Source: Candidatus Magasanikbacteria bacterium RIFOXYC2_FULL_40_16
Lineage (GTDB): Bacteria > Patescibacteriota > Patescibacteriia > Magasanikbacterales > UBA922
Length of the DNA stretch: 38,587 nucleotides
Direction of reading: 5' to 3'
NCBI GenBank assembly: GCA_001783185.1
Contig: MFQY01000059.1
Coordinates: 1-38,587, forward strand
Each line of letters begins with the position of its first letter. Position 1 is the stretch's first letter. The notes beneath the pieces were generated by a model. The model was not told the DNA's origin. It saw nothing but the letters and a program-made list of their open reading frames with translations, and did not search any database. The translations under genes and the position numbers were made by a program. Shown piece by piece: positions 25,893-34,229 of the stretch.

Positions 25893-26877
25893 TATATTGA
25901 TAATCGGCGGCGGATCAATCGGCAAACGCCATTTGCGCAATCTTTTAAAGCTGGGCGAGAAAAATATTTTTGCGGTTGAGCCGAATGAGGCCAGAGCGAG
26001 GGAAGAAATTGAAAAAGAATATAAGATTAAAACTTTCCGTTCAGTTGAGGAAGCGTTCGCGGAAGTTGATTTTAATATCGCTTTTATTTGCAATCCGTCT
26101 GTTTTTCATTTGGAGTCGGCGTTGTTTTGCGCGGACAAGGGCTGTCATCTGTTTGTGGAAAAGCCGTTATCAAACAGTATGGAAGGCGTGGATAAATTAT
26201 TGGATTTGGTGGAAGAAAAAGGCCTGATAACAATGTTGGGCAGTAATTGGAAGTTTCATCCTTTATTTAAAAAGATGAAGGAGTGGCTTGATAACGGAGA
26301 GATTGGCAAAGTGTTGTCCGCCCGCTGTCAGTTTGGTTCTTATCTGCCTGATTGGCATCCGTGGGAAGACTACAAACAAGGCTACAGCGCGAATAAAAAA
26401 CTGGGCGGAGGAGTTTTGTTGGAATCGCATGAGTTTGATTATATTACCTGGTTTTTAGGCAAGGCAAAAAAAATCGCCTGTTTCGCGGATAGAGTCGGCG
26501 ATATTACGGTGGATGTTGAAGATACGGCGGAAGTTATCTTGCAATTTGAGAACAAGGCTATTGGCGAAATCCATCTGGATTATTTGCAAAGATTTTATCA
26601 GCGTAATTTTGAATTTTTTGGCGAAAAGGGGACTATTATTTGGGATGTCAATAAAAATAACGCGGTCTTGCGGGTAAAAGATAAAGAGGATGATATTTTT
26701 GACAACCAAAAAGATTATGATATCAATGATATGTATATTGAAGAGGCGGAGCACTTTTTGGATTGCGTCAAAACCGGAAAGAAAACCATTACTGATTTTA
26801 AAGCGGGGGCCGAGATTTTGAAACTCATTTGCGCCGCCAAGGAATCAGCGGAAAATAAAACTGTAATATCTTTATGA
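25885..26877 (+). CDS. Gfo/Idh/MocA-family oxidoreductase
   Basis: This protein has 330 residues. The N-terminal Rossmann domain shows ILIIGGGSIGKRHLRNLLKLG, IAFICNPSVFHLESA and CHLFVEKPLSNSMEGVDKLL, the last holding the family EKP motif. The C-terminal beta-sheet domain begins around GKVLSARCQFGSYLPDWHP and includes GGGVLLESHEFDYITWFLG with the substrate-side His. These NAD(P)-dependent enzymes oxidise or reduce sugars or nucleotide sugars. PtmF-like members occur in legionaminate clusters. It overlaps the HAD gene by eight bases and the next gene by ATGA, so all three are translationally coupled. Substrate unknown. Confidence 0.87.
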   Translation: MNNILIIGGGSIGKRHLRNLLKLGEKNIFAVEPNEARAREEIEKEYKIKTFRSVEEAFAEVDFNIAFICNPSVFHLESALFCADKGCHLFVEKPLSNSMEGVDKLLDLVEEKGLITMLGSNWKFHPLFKKMKEWLDNGEIGKVLSARCQFGSYLPDWHPWEDYKQGYSANKKLGGGVLLESHEFDYITWFLGKAKKIACFADRVGDITVDVEDTAEVILQFENKAIGEIHLDYLQRFYQRNFEFFGEKGTIIWDVNKNNAVLRVKDKEDDIFDNQKDYDINDMYIEEAEHFLDCVKTGKKTITDFKAGAEILKLICAAKESAENKTVISL

Positions 26878-27617
26878 AGACCGTTATTATCGTACAAGCT
26901 CGTATGGGTTCAACCCGTTTGCCAGGAAAAATGATGATGTCAATAAACGGTCGGCCGATGGTGGAATATGTTTTTGATAGAGTCGGTTTGTCTAAATTAG
27001 CTGATGAAGTTTGGCTGGCGACGACCGTAAGCGTTCAGGATGATGTTTTGGCACAATGGGCGGAAAAAAATAATATACATTATTTTCGTGGTAGCGAGGA
27101 TGATGTTTTGGACAGGTATTATCAGACAGCTAAACAAGCTGAAGCTGATATTGTCGCGCGCGTGACCGGGGATTGCCCGCTGGCTGATTATGAAGTGATT
27201 GACCAAGTGATTGCAGAATATAAAGAAGGCGGGTATGATTATGTTTCCAATGTGCATCCGCCCACTTATCCGGACGGTTTGGATATGGAAGTTTTTTCTT
27301 TTGAAGCTTTGGAAAAAGCATGGAAAGAAGCGAAATTGCCGTCGGAACGCGAACATGTTACGCCGTATATTTGGGAGAATCCGGATAAGTTTAAGATGAA
27401 AAATATCACGGCCGGTCAGGATTTTTCCGCCCAGCGTTGGACTCTGGACACAAAAGAGGATTTTGAATTGATTGAGAAAATTATTTTGGAATGTGATAGA
27501 ATAAATAGCAAATGCGGAATGGCGGAGATTTTGGAAATATTGGCGACGCATTCGGAGTGGTTGAAAATAAATGATAAATATGGCAGAAATGAGGGGTATA
27601 AAAAATCGGAAAAATAG
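26874..27617 (+). CDS. SpsF-type cytidylyltransferase-like protein (candidate CMP-nonulosonate synthetase)
   Basis: This protein has 247 residues. It begins TVIIVQARMGSTRLPGKMM, the nucleotide-binding loop of the COG1861/SpsF group of the CMP-sugar synthetase fold, followed by DEVWLATTVS, YFRGSEDDVLDRYYQTA and ADIVARVTGDCPLADYEVI with the metal-binding Asp. Later elements are PDGLDMEVFSFEALEKAW and RWTLDTKEDFELI. SpsF-like proteins stand beside PseI/NeuB homologues in many clusters and probably attach CMP to the acidic sugar. It is the only nucleotidyltransferase in the operon, so it is the natural PseF equivalent. It lies 2 bp before the CotH-like gene. Confidence 0.82.
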   Translation: MKTVIIVQARMGSTRLPGKMMMSINGRPMVEYVFDRVGLSKLADEVWLATTVSVQDDVLAQWAEKNNIHYFRGSEDDVLDRYYQTAKQAEADIVARVTGDCPLADYEVIDQVIAEYKEGGYDYVSNVHPPTYPDGLDMEVFSFEALEKAWKEAKLPSEREHVTPYIWENPDKFKMKNITAGQDFSAQRWTLDTKEDFELIEKIILECDRINSKCGMAEILEILATHSEWLKINDKYGRNEGYKKSEK

Positions 27618-27619
27618 AT

Positions 27620-29293
27620 ATGCTGTCTGATAAGTTAAAAAAAATACCGGTAAGACGATATTTCGCGCTTGTAATAAGCGTGGTCTTTTTGTTGGCTGTA
27701 TTGATTGCCGGGTTTTTGTATATGAACGGACCGGATCGATGGAAAGTCATTTCCGCCATTCCCGGACCGATAAGAAAAGCCGGGAAAATGGTTTTAAGAG
27801 AAATAAACAATGCGCCATATATATTGTATCGTTTCGGAAGCAGTGAATTGCCACAGTATAGTTTAAAAATAAAACCGGTGGATTTGAATTTTTTAAATAA
27901 CAATTTGCCGGAGATAGGCGAGGAAATGACGGATGATTATCAAGTGTATGTGCCGGCCAAGTTTTTTTTCAATGACGAAGAATATGATGTTGATGTCAGA
28001 TATCGGGGCGCCACTTCCGCCCACTGGGCTTATCCTAAAAAATCATTAAGGATTCGTTTTAAAGGCGACCACCTGCTTAATGGTATGAAAACCATCAATC
28101 TTATTTTGCCGGAGGACAGGGGAATGATAGCGGAGGAATTAAACAGTTACCGCGCTCGAAAACTCGGTCTGATTGTTCCGGACAGCCAATTTGTCACGAT
28201 TTCAATCAATGGCGATACGCCGGCTGTGTATTGGGAAGTGGAACAAACCACAAAAGAATTTTTGGAGAAAAACGAATTGAGCGGGGACACAAATATGTAC
28301 AGCGAAATTTATTTGTATAAAGATATTTTTACCGATATAAATTATTGGAAAAAATATTCGGTTAATCCGAGCCGGAGCGAGAACGATTTTACCGAATTGG
28401 CCGTATTGTTGGATATTCTAAATAATCCCAATGATGAAGAATTTGATAAGACAATATTTAATATCTTGGATGAAGATAGTTTTTACAATTGGACGATTTG
28501 GTATCTGTTGGCAGGAAGCAGCGCACAGGGTTCACAGCATAATGTGCGGTTGTATTTTGACCCCAGCATAGGTAAGTTCAAATTTGTCGCTTGGGATTTA
28601 TCTATCAGCGAATGGTATTATTATCCGGATAAATACGGCGCGGTTGACCCGCGTTTGATTGAAGAGAGTGATAGCCCTTTGGCTATCAGAATTTTACGCC
28701 ACTCCGAGTTTATGGCGGAAAGAAATGAACGGCTATGGCAATATGTTCAAAATGAAAATAATCTGGCCGATGAATTGAAATACAATGATGATACTTACCA
28801 AAAAATAAAAAAAGCTTTTTATCAGGATACTATTAAGGAATATACAAATAAATATTTTGACGAGTCTGTGAAATCAATCCGGCAAATAGTGGAAAATAAT
28901 TTTACCGGATTAAGAGATTTGTTTGTGAATGATGAGGTTTCGTGCGAATTTTCTTTCGCCGGCGATGAGAGTGTCTCAGTTAATTTATTTACCGCGTCGC
29001 TTGCGCCCCTTAAGGTTGGTAAAGTGGAATTGTTAGATAAAAATAAGAATGTAGCGCAAACTGTTTATCCGGAAATGTCAGTTATCAGTCCGGTTGTTGC
29101 TAATGAAACTTTGTCAACGGATTATTTTATAGCCAGCGGAGGAATTTATATCCAATATTTTGATATTTTTGCGTTGGCTGAAAATTCCGCTAAGTTTGAT
29201 GTGTCTGTGGGAGACGGCGTAAAAGTCTATGTTGAAAATTTATACACCGGCGGAGAAAGCGGGACGGATTGTGTTTTAAATAATGAGCTATGA
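27620..29293 (+). CDS. CotH-kinase-family protein, membrane-anchored
   Basis: This protein has 557 residues. A short cytoplasmic N-terminus precedes a membrane helix at about residues 13-36 (ALVISVVFLLAVLIAGFLY), so the body is extracytoplasmic. The CotH N-lobe signature DVDVRYRGATSAHWAYPKKS falls near residues 122-141. The C-lobe region contains FYNWTIWYLLAGSS, QHNVRLYFDPSIGKFKFVAWD and PLAIRILRHSEFMAERN. CotH enzymes are atypical protein kinases, known from spore coats and common as bacterial surface proteins. The usual Asp of the NxD...HN loop seems replaced (GSSAQGSQHN), and WDLD reads WDLS, so activity is doubtful. The stop overlaps the next start by ATGA. Confidence 0.78.
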   Translation: MLSDKLKKIPVRRYFALVISVVFLLAVLIAGFLYMNGPDRWKVISAIPGPIRKAGKMVLREINNAPYILYRFGSSELPQYSLKIKPVDLNFLNNNLPEIGEEMTDDYQVYVPAKFFFNDEEYDVDVRYRGATSAHWAYPKKSLRIRFKGDHLLNGMKTINLILPEDRGMIAEELNSYRARKLGLIVPDSQFVTISINGDTPAVYWEVEQTTKEFLEKNELSGDTNMYSEIYLYKDIFTDINYWKKYSVNPSRSENDFTELAVLLDILNNPNDEEFDKTIFNILDEDSFYNWTIWYLLAGSSAQGSQHNVRLYFDPSIGKFKFVAWDLSISEWYYYPDKYGAVDPRLIEESDSPLAIRILRHSEFMAERNERLWQYVQNENNLADELKYNDDTYQKIKKAFYQDTIKEYTNKYFDESVKSIRQIVENNFTGLRDLFVNDEVSCEFSFAGDESVSVNLFTASLAPLKVGKVELLDKNKNVAQTVYPEMSVISPVVANETLSTDYFIASGGIYIQYFDIFALAENSAKFDVSVGDGVKVYVENLYTGGESGTDCVLNNEL

Positions 29294-31542
29294 CATATTA
29301 TTGGTTTAAAAGAAATTTTAATATAAAGAATTTGAGTATTCTGCTATTTTTGTCAGCGCTTTTTTTGGCTCTATTTTTCGGATATATTTATGCTGTCAAT
29401 TCGGGAAGAGAAAAAATAATGGGAATTTTACCGGAAAATCTAACGCCGGATTTTATAATCAACGCCGGAAAACGCTCGGTGGAGTGGAATACGGAAAAAT
29501 TATTGCCTAAGTTTTTGAGGGGGAATGAACTTGTATCCGATGAAAATGATGCTAGGCTAAAAACTTTGTCATATTTGGTCAATGAGGCTGGAGACGAAGA
29601 ATTTAATAATCGGATTTTTGAAGTGATTGATAAAGAAAATTTTTATTCTTGGACTTTGCACGCGTTGTTATCAGACAGCCGGACGGAATATAATTTGCCG
29701 GAAATGGATTGGTACGCGGATAAAGAAACCGGAAAATTAAATCTTATGCCTTGGGATGTGAATATTGATGATGCTCGTCCGTCTTTTGAAGAGGAAACAT
29801 ATATTTTTGAAGAAGCGGTTAATCCTTTGGTTATTCGCGTATTTGATAATTATGATTTTTTAAGCGAGAGAAATGAACTGCTGTTGAAATATATGAACGC
29901 GGAAGAAAATAATCATAGCAAGTTGGATTATTATGATACTTTAAGACAGGATAATTCCATTTTGAAAGAAAATCTGGAAAGGTTAAAAAATATTTTTAAT
30001 AATCCGGAAGTCAGTTTTACTCTCTTGAGAGAAAATATTGGCGCGGATTTATCTTTGGAAATAAACAGTTTAGGCATGTCGCCGTTGTATTTTGATAGCG
30101 TGGAAATAATTCTTAAAGATGGAGCCTCTTTGCCGAAATGGGCGGAGATTTATTATTTGGGCGAGAAAGTTTGTGATTTATCCGAAGCGGTTGATGATAA
30201 GATATTGATACAGTGCAGGACGAAAGAATTGGTTCCGGAAATGGAAAGTGTTGTCCCACCCGAAGCCGATGGTTTTGATTATCCGTATAAACTTTACAAA
30301 GCCAAGAAAATTAAACGAACTTTTTCTTTGGTCGGGTTGGATTTCAACATGATTGAAAAAGTGGAGCTTAAAATAAAGAATATTTATACTAATGAGGATT
30401 TGACCGGTGTCAGCGGCGTGTTTGTGGATAAAAATATTTTTGCGAATTTTAAAGATATTTCCAAAACCCCGCAAGAATTTGTCAGAGAACATCCGCAATT
30501 TTATTTGAATAATCAAGACGAAATAGTTTTGCCGGCCGGCATTCATACATTTTCCGGAAATGTAATTGTGCCAAGAAATGCCAAATTGATTATCAATCCG
30601 GGAGCGAATATAAATTTGGTCAATGACGCGTCTTTAGTTTCATACGGTCAAGTGATTGCCAAGGGTGTGGCGGATAATCCGATTATTGTTCGTGGCGAGG
30701 CTGATGGTATTGGTGAGAATTTTGCGGTTTTGGATAATGATGAAGTAAGTGAATTTGAGTATGTTCAATTCAGCGGCGGCGGGGAATCAACCGTGAACGG
30801 AGCCTTTATTTCCGGTATGCTGGCTGTGCACCACGCGGATAGCATCATCAGTCATTGCAGTTTTGCCAACGCGCGCGGTGATGATTCTTTGAATATAAAA
30901 TATTCTTCCAGCGCGATTCAACATAATTTATTTCAAAATAATTCAGCCGATGCGATTGACTCTGATTTTTCCGAAGGCGTGATTGAGTTTAATGATTTTG
31001 TTGGCAACGGCAACGATGGCATAGACACTTCCGGTTCATCCATATTGATTCAGTATAATAAAATTCGCAATTCCGGAGACAAATGTATAAGCATAGGCGA
31101 GGAATCAACTTCCATTATATTCAATAATATATTGAATGGCTGTAAAATTGGTTTGCAAATAAAGGATTTGTCTACGCCTAAAATAATTAATAATGTTGTA
31201 GTAAACAACGAAATCGGCATTAATGAATACCAAAAGAAACCGATATTCGGCGGCGGTCATGCTCAAGTGTTCAATACGATAATTTGGGGAAATAAAGAAT
31301 CCATCACTTTTGATGCCAATTCAACTATCATGGTGGAAAATAGCGCGGTGGAGGGCGGTTATCAAGGAAAGGCGAATTTTTCTGAAGAGCCTGAATTTAA
31401 TTTGGACTTTACAAATAGCGTTGGAAATGCTAGTATTAACTACCTGACAGGCGGAAACGGGGAGATTTTGCAGGAGTTTTTTAAGCTTAATTTAGATAAA
31501 ATTCCGGTCGGCTTGGTAAAAGGATTTGAGAGCGGAATATGA
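29290..31542 (+). CDS. CotH C-terminal-half-like protein fused to a right-handed beta-helix
   Basis: This protein has 750 residues. A membrane helix lies near residues 12-36 (LSILLFLSALFLALFFGYIY). Residues of about 90-210 resemble the C-lobe of the preceding CotH-like protein: DEEFNNRIFEVIDKENFYSWT, GKLNLMPWDVNIDDA and NPLVIRVFDNYDFLSERNEL. The CotH N-lobe with its RYRG...PKKS motif is missing. From about residue 415 to 700 there are Asn- and Gly-rich short repeats (IQHNLFQNNSADAIDSDFS, IEFNDFVGNGNDGIDTSGS, IQYNKIRNSGDKCISIGEE) typical of a pectate-lyase-like parallel beta-helix. It is probably a surface-exposed scaffold or glycan-binding protein derived from a CotH duplication. Confidence 0.72.
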   Translation: MTYYWFKRNFNIKNLSILLFLSALFLALFFGYIYAVNSGREKIMGILPENLTPDFIINAGKRSVEWNTEKLLPKFLRGNELVSDENDARLKTLSYLVNEAGDEEFNNRIFEVIDKENFYSWTLHALLSDSRTEYNLPEMDWYADKETGKLNLMPWDVNIDDARPSFEEETYIFEEAVNPLVIRVFDNYDFLSERNELLLKYMNAEENNHSKLDYYDTLRQDNSILKENLERLKNIFNNPEVSFTLLRENIGADLSLEINSLGMSPLYFDSVEIILKDGASLPKWAEIYYLGEKVCDLSEAVDDKILIQCRTKELVPEMESVVPPEADGFDYPYKLYKAKKIKRTFSLVGLDFNMIEKVELKIKNIYTNEDLTGVSGVFVDKNIFANFKDISKTPQEFVREHPQFYLNNQDEIVLPAGIHTFSGNVIVPRNAKLIINPGANINLVNDASLVSYGQVIAKGVADNPIIVRGEADGIGENFAVLDNDEVSEFEYVQFSGGGESTVNGAFISGMLAVHHADSIISHCSFANARGDDSLNIKYSSSAIQHNLFQNNSADAIDSDFSEGVIEFNDFVGNGNDGIDTSGSSILIQYNKIRNSGDKCISIGEESTSIIFNNILNGCKIGLQIKDLSTPKIINNVVVNNEIGINEYQKKPIFGGGHAQVFNTIIWGNKESITFDANSTIMVENSAVEGGYQGKANFSEEPEFNLDFTNSVGNASINYLTGGNGEILQEFFKLNLDKIPVGLVKGFESGI

Positions 31543-32366
31543 TGAATAAACCAAAATTACATTTTCAGCGTTTTGAGTTTAAGTATTTACTTACGCCGGA
31601 TTTGGAAAAGGAGATAAAAAAACGAATCAGCGCTTACGTTAAGAGAGATTCGTATGTTGAGAATAGCCAGACAGGCGCGTATGAGGTTGTAAGTTTATAT
31701 TATGACAGTCCGGGGTTTTATTACTACAAACAGAAAATGGACGGGGTATTAAATAGAAAAAAAATTCGTTTGCGCACTTATAAAGTTAATGGAGAGTTTA
31801 TACCATACGCTTTTTTTGAGATAAAAAGACGGCACGATTCCGTAATTTTGAAAGATAGGTTTGTTATACCAAAGGAAGACTGCGCAAAGTTGGTTTATGA
31901 CGAGGATTTTTATGGCACGAGTGTTATTCAAGATCAAAATCGCCGTAATATAATTGAAGAGTTTGAATGGGAACAGCATTTGCGTTCAATCAGTCCGAAG
32001 ATTTTGGTGAGTTATGAGAGGGAGCCGTTTTTGGGAAAATACAATGAAAATTTTCGCGTTACTTTTGACAGGAAAATAAAAGCGATGGCCAATGATAATT
32101 TATTTTATGCCGGCAGTGATATGCTGGATGTGTCCGGAGATTATACGGTAATGGAAGTTAAGTTTAACGGCAGTTTGCCATTTTATGTGGACGAAGTTAT
32201 CAAGGAATTTAATTTACAACGGATTTCTTATTCAAAATATTGCAATGCGGTGGATGTTTGCGGGAGTCTATCGGTATTTGATTTCGCGAAGCCGTTCGGA
32301 ATTTCACAGATAAGAGAAAACATGGCGGAGAAAAGCAGAATAACAGAAAAAAAACTTAGTATTTAA
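31539..32366 (+). CDS. VTC-domain protein (CYTH-like, polyphosphate-polymerase type)
   Basis: This protein has 275 residues. Family signatures run in order along the sequence: FQRFEFKYLLTPDLEKEI, VVSLYYDSPGFYYYKQKM, NRKKIRLRTYKVN, YAFFEIKRRHDSVILKDR, VSYEREPFLGKYNENFRVTFD, TVMEVKFNGSLPFYVDEV and RISYSKYCNAVDV. Alternating basic and acidic residues on the strands form the tunnel that in yeast Vtc4 makes polyphosphate from ATP. Bacterial VTC proteins commonly neighbour CotH and DUF4956 genes, exactly as here. It overlaps the preceding gene by ATGA and has no membrane segment of its own. Polyphosphate synthesis is the family expectation, not shown for this group. Confidence 0.9.
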   Translation: MMNKPKLHFQRFEFKYLLTPDLEKEIKKRISAYVKRDSYVENSQTGAYEVVSLYYDSPGFYYYKQKMDGVLNRKKIRLRTYKVNGEFIPYAFFEIKRRHDSVILKDRFVIPKEDCAKLVYDEDFYGTSVIQDQNRRNIIEEFEWEQHLRSISPKILVSYEREPFLGKYNENFRVTFDRKIKAMANDNLFYAGSDMLDVSGDYTVMEVKFNGSLPFYVDEVIKEFNLQRISYSKYCNAVDVCGSLSVFDFAKPFGISQIRENMAEKSRITEKKLSI

Positions 32367-32381
32367 TTTTTATTTATTCAT

Positions 32382-33062
32382 ATGCAAGGATTATTTAACA
32401 ACGGAGCTGTGGTCACATATTCCACGCAACAGATAGTGATTAACATTGTCTTGGCTTTTGTCTTGGCTTTTGTAATCGCTTTGGTCTACAAAAAAACTCA
32501 CAAGGGCTTATCTTATTCCCAGTCCTTTGTTTTCACGCTGGTGATAATGAGCGTGATAGTGGCGATTGTTATGATGGTAATAGGCAACAGCGTGGCGTTA
32601 GCCTTTGGCCTTTTGGGCGCGTTTTCCATTATCCGTTTTCGCACGCCGGTCAAGGACACAAAAGATACGGGATATATCTTTTTTTCTTTAGCGATTGGTA
32701 TGGCTGTGGGCACGAATAACCATGAGATAGCGGTAATCGGCACGGTCTTGGTTTTATTAATGATTGTCTTGTTGGATAAAATAAATTTCGGTTCAATGAG
32801 CAAACATGAGTATTTGCTTTCTTTTATTGTCAGCCATGAAGCGAGCGCCGGAAATTCTTTTGAAGGAGTATTTAAAAAATATCTTAAAAACAGTATGTTG
32901 TTGAATATCAATTCAAAACAAGATGGAAAAGCTTCGGAAATGACATATCACGCCAGTTTTGCCGATGAGAGCAAGAAAGAGGAGTTTGTTAGGGAATTAT
33001 CAGGAATGTCCGGAGTGGAAAAAGTCCACCTTATCACTTCTAAAGAGGATGTGGAATATTAG
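32382..33062 (+). CDS. DUF4956 family membrane protein
   Basis: This protein has 226 residues. About four membrane helices lie in the first 135 residues: VINIVLAFVLAFVIALVY, FVFTLVIMSVIVAIVMMV, then the signature VALAFGLLGAFSIIRFRTPV followed by KDTKDTGYIFFSLAIGMAVG, and a last helix VLVLLMIVLL. The GLLGAFSIIRFRTP stretch is the DUF4956 hallmark. The C-terminal 90 residues are soluble. It is the last gene of the long operon, 15 bp after the VTC gene, and is thought to be the membrane partner of VTC and CotH proteins. Its function is unknown. A terminator follows 15 bp after the stop codon. Confidence 0.9.
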   Translation: MQGLFNNGAVVTYSTQQIVINIVLAFVLAFVIALVYKKTHKGLSYSQSFVFTLVIMSVIVAIVMMVIGNSVALAFGLLGAFSIIRFRTPVKDTKDTGYIFFSLAIGMAVGTNNHEIAVIGTVLVLLMIVLLDKINFGSMSKHEYLLSFIVSHEASAGNSFEGVFKKYLKNSMLLNINSKQDGKASEMTYHASFADESKKEEFVRELSGMSGVEKVHLITSKEDVEY

Positions 33063-33077
33063 TCAGATTTAAAAGAA

Positions 33078-33105
33078 AAATTCCGGTTCAGGCCGGAATT
33101 TTTTT
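33078..33105. terminator. Bidirectional rho-independent terminator between convergent genes
   Basis: AAATTCCGG (33078-33086) pairs with CCGGAATTT (33093-33101) around a six-base loop. A T-run follows on the plus strand, and the A-run before the stem gives a T-run on the minus strand. It ends the plus-strand operon at 33062 and the convergent gene, whose TGA stop (33090-33088) sits across the loop edge. Confidence 0.88.
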
Positions 33106-34203
33106 AGTCTCTCTTTTTATGGAGAAGAAATAAATGAGCATGAGCGGTATTGGCAGAAGAATTACGTATTTAAGGCCGATAAAAAATAAAATAGCGACCA
33201 TAAAAAATCGAGATATAAAACAAGATACGAGAGTCAGATATGATGAGCTGTATGTTTGTTTGTTTTCTAACTTTATAAACAGTTCGGTTTCAATATTCAG
33301 GTAAAAAAGCAGATAAACTATACCAAATAAGAAATTGGTTATGATAATGTGTCCGGGCAGACAGAATCTGTATATGGATAAAACTATAATCAATATGGCG
33401 CTGATGTATTTTATTTTTTGCCTTAGGTCTTTTTCCATCAGTCGATTTTTAATTTTTTCGGTAATGATTACATTTGCGAAAGAAGAGGCAACAGCGATCA
33501 GACCGATATCTATCAACGGCCAACCGCTTTCATAAGCGTAGATTGCCCAAAACGTGAAGATTATAACTTCTAGGGCCGATAAAATAGAATAATTAAACAG
33601 TTCTCTTTTTATTTCTTTGAATTTAATTTTTGGAAGATTAAAGCCGTTAATGTCGTCTTTGTTTATTTTAAGAAGAGGAATAATTGAAATGGACAAAAAG
33701 AATATGGATATCGCGATAAGAAAGACAGTAGAGTAGCCAAGCACGAAAGCTCCGATCAAGGGTGGAATTATGCCGGCGAGGTTCAAAGCGTTGGCGGCAT
33801 TGGCGACATTTTTGCCGGTATGTTTCTTTTTTGAATAATGATTGATTATAGAAAAATAGGAAATATAATAAAAACCGTAGTAGGCGCCTTCAAAAATCAG
33901 GATGCCCGCGAAGACGGCGCCGGTAATTTTTGAATAATTGAGTAGTAAAAGAAGTATAATTTCCGCGATTATTGCCAGATAATTAAAAAAAATCACTCGA
34001 TGGTGGTGGAAAGTTTTTTGCGCGATGTATGAGCAAATGATTGTGACAATAGACGACAGCAAAATATAGGAAAAAACCAGATTGAGCGAATAGCCGTTTT
34101 TGAGCATGATGATGGGCACAAAAACTGAATACATTTCTCGGCCGACAAAATGTAAAAACACTGAGATATCAAATTTTTTTAAAGCGGATTTTTCTGAGAG
34201 CAT
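33088..34203 (-). CDS. MFS-type membrane transporter
   Basis: This 371-residue, strongly hydrophobic protein has about 10-12 membrane segments, for example YSVFVPIIMLKNGYSLNLVF, LVFSYILLSSIVTIICSYIA and IIFFNYLAIIAEIILLLLL. The order of helices and the midpoint loop rich in charged residues (INKDDINGFNLPKIKFKEIK near residue 183) fit the major facilitator superfamily 6+6 layout. The first helix pair VGREMYSVFVPIIML resembles members seen beside sugar clusters. No substrate motif was recognised. It is transcribed toward the nonulosonate operon and shares its terminator. The upstream spacer holds a nested palindromic repeat and no clear promoter. Confidence 0.7.
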   Translation of the reverse strand: MLSEKSALKKFDISVFLHFVGREMYSVFVPIIMLKNGYSLNLVFSYILLSSIVTIICSYIAQKTFHHHRVIFFNYLAIIAEIILLLLLNYSKITGAVFAGILIFEGAYYGFYYISYFSIINHYSKKKHTGKNVANAANALNLAGIIPPLIGAFVLGYSTVFLIAISIFFLSISIIPLLKINKDDINGFNLPKIKFKEIKRELFNYSILSALEVIIFTFWAIYAYESGWPLIDIGLIAVASSFANVIITEKIKNRLMEKDLRQKIKYISAILIIVLSIYRFCLPGHIIITNFLFGIVYLLFYLNIETELFIKLENKQTYSSSYLTLVSCFISRFFMVAILFFIGLKYVILLPIPLMLIYFFSIKRETKKIPA

Positions 34204-34229
34204 ATTGTTATGGTCAATATATTTATATA

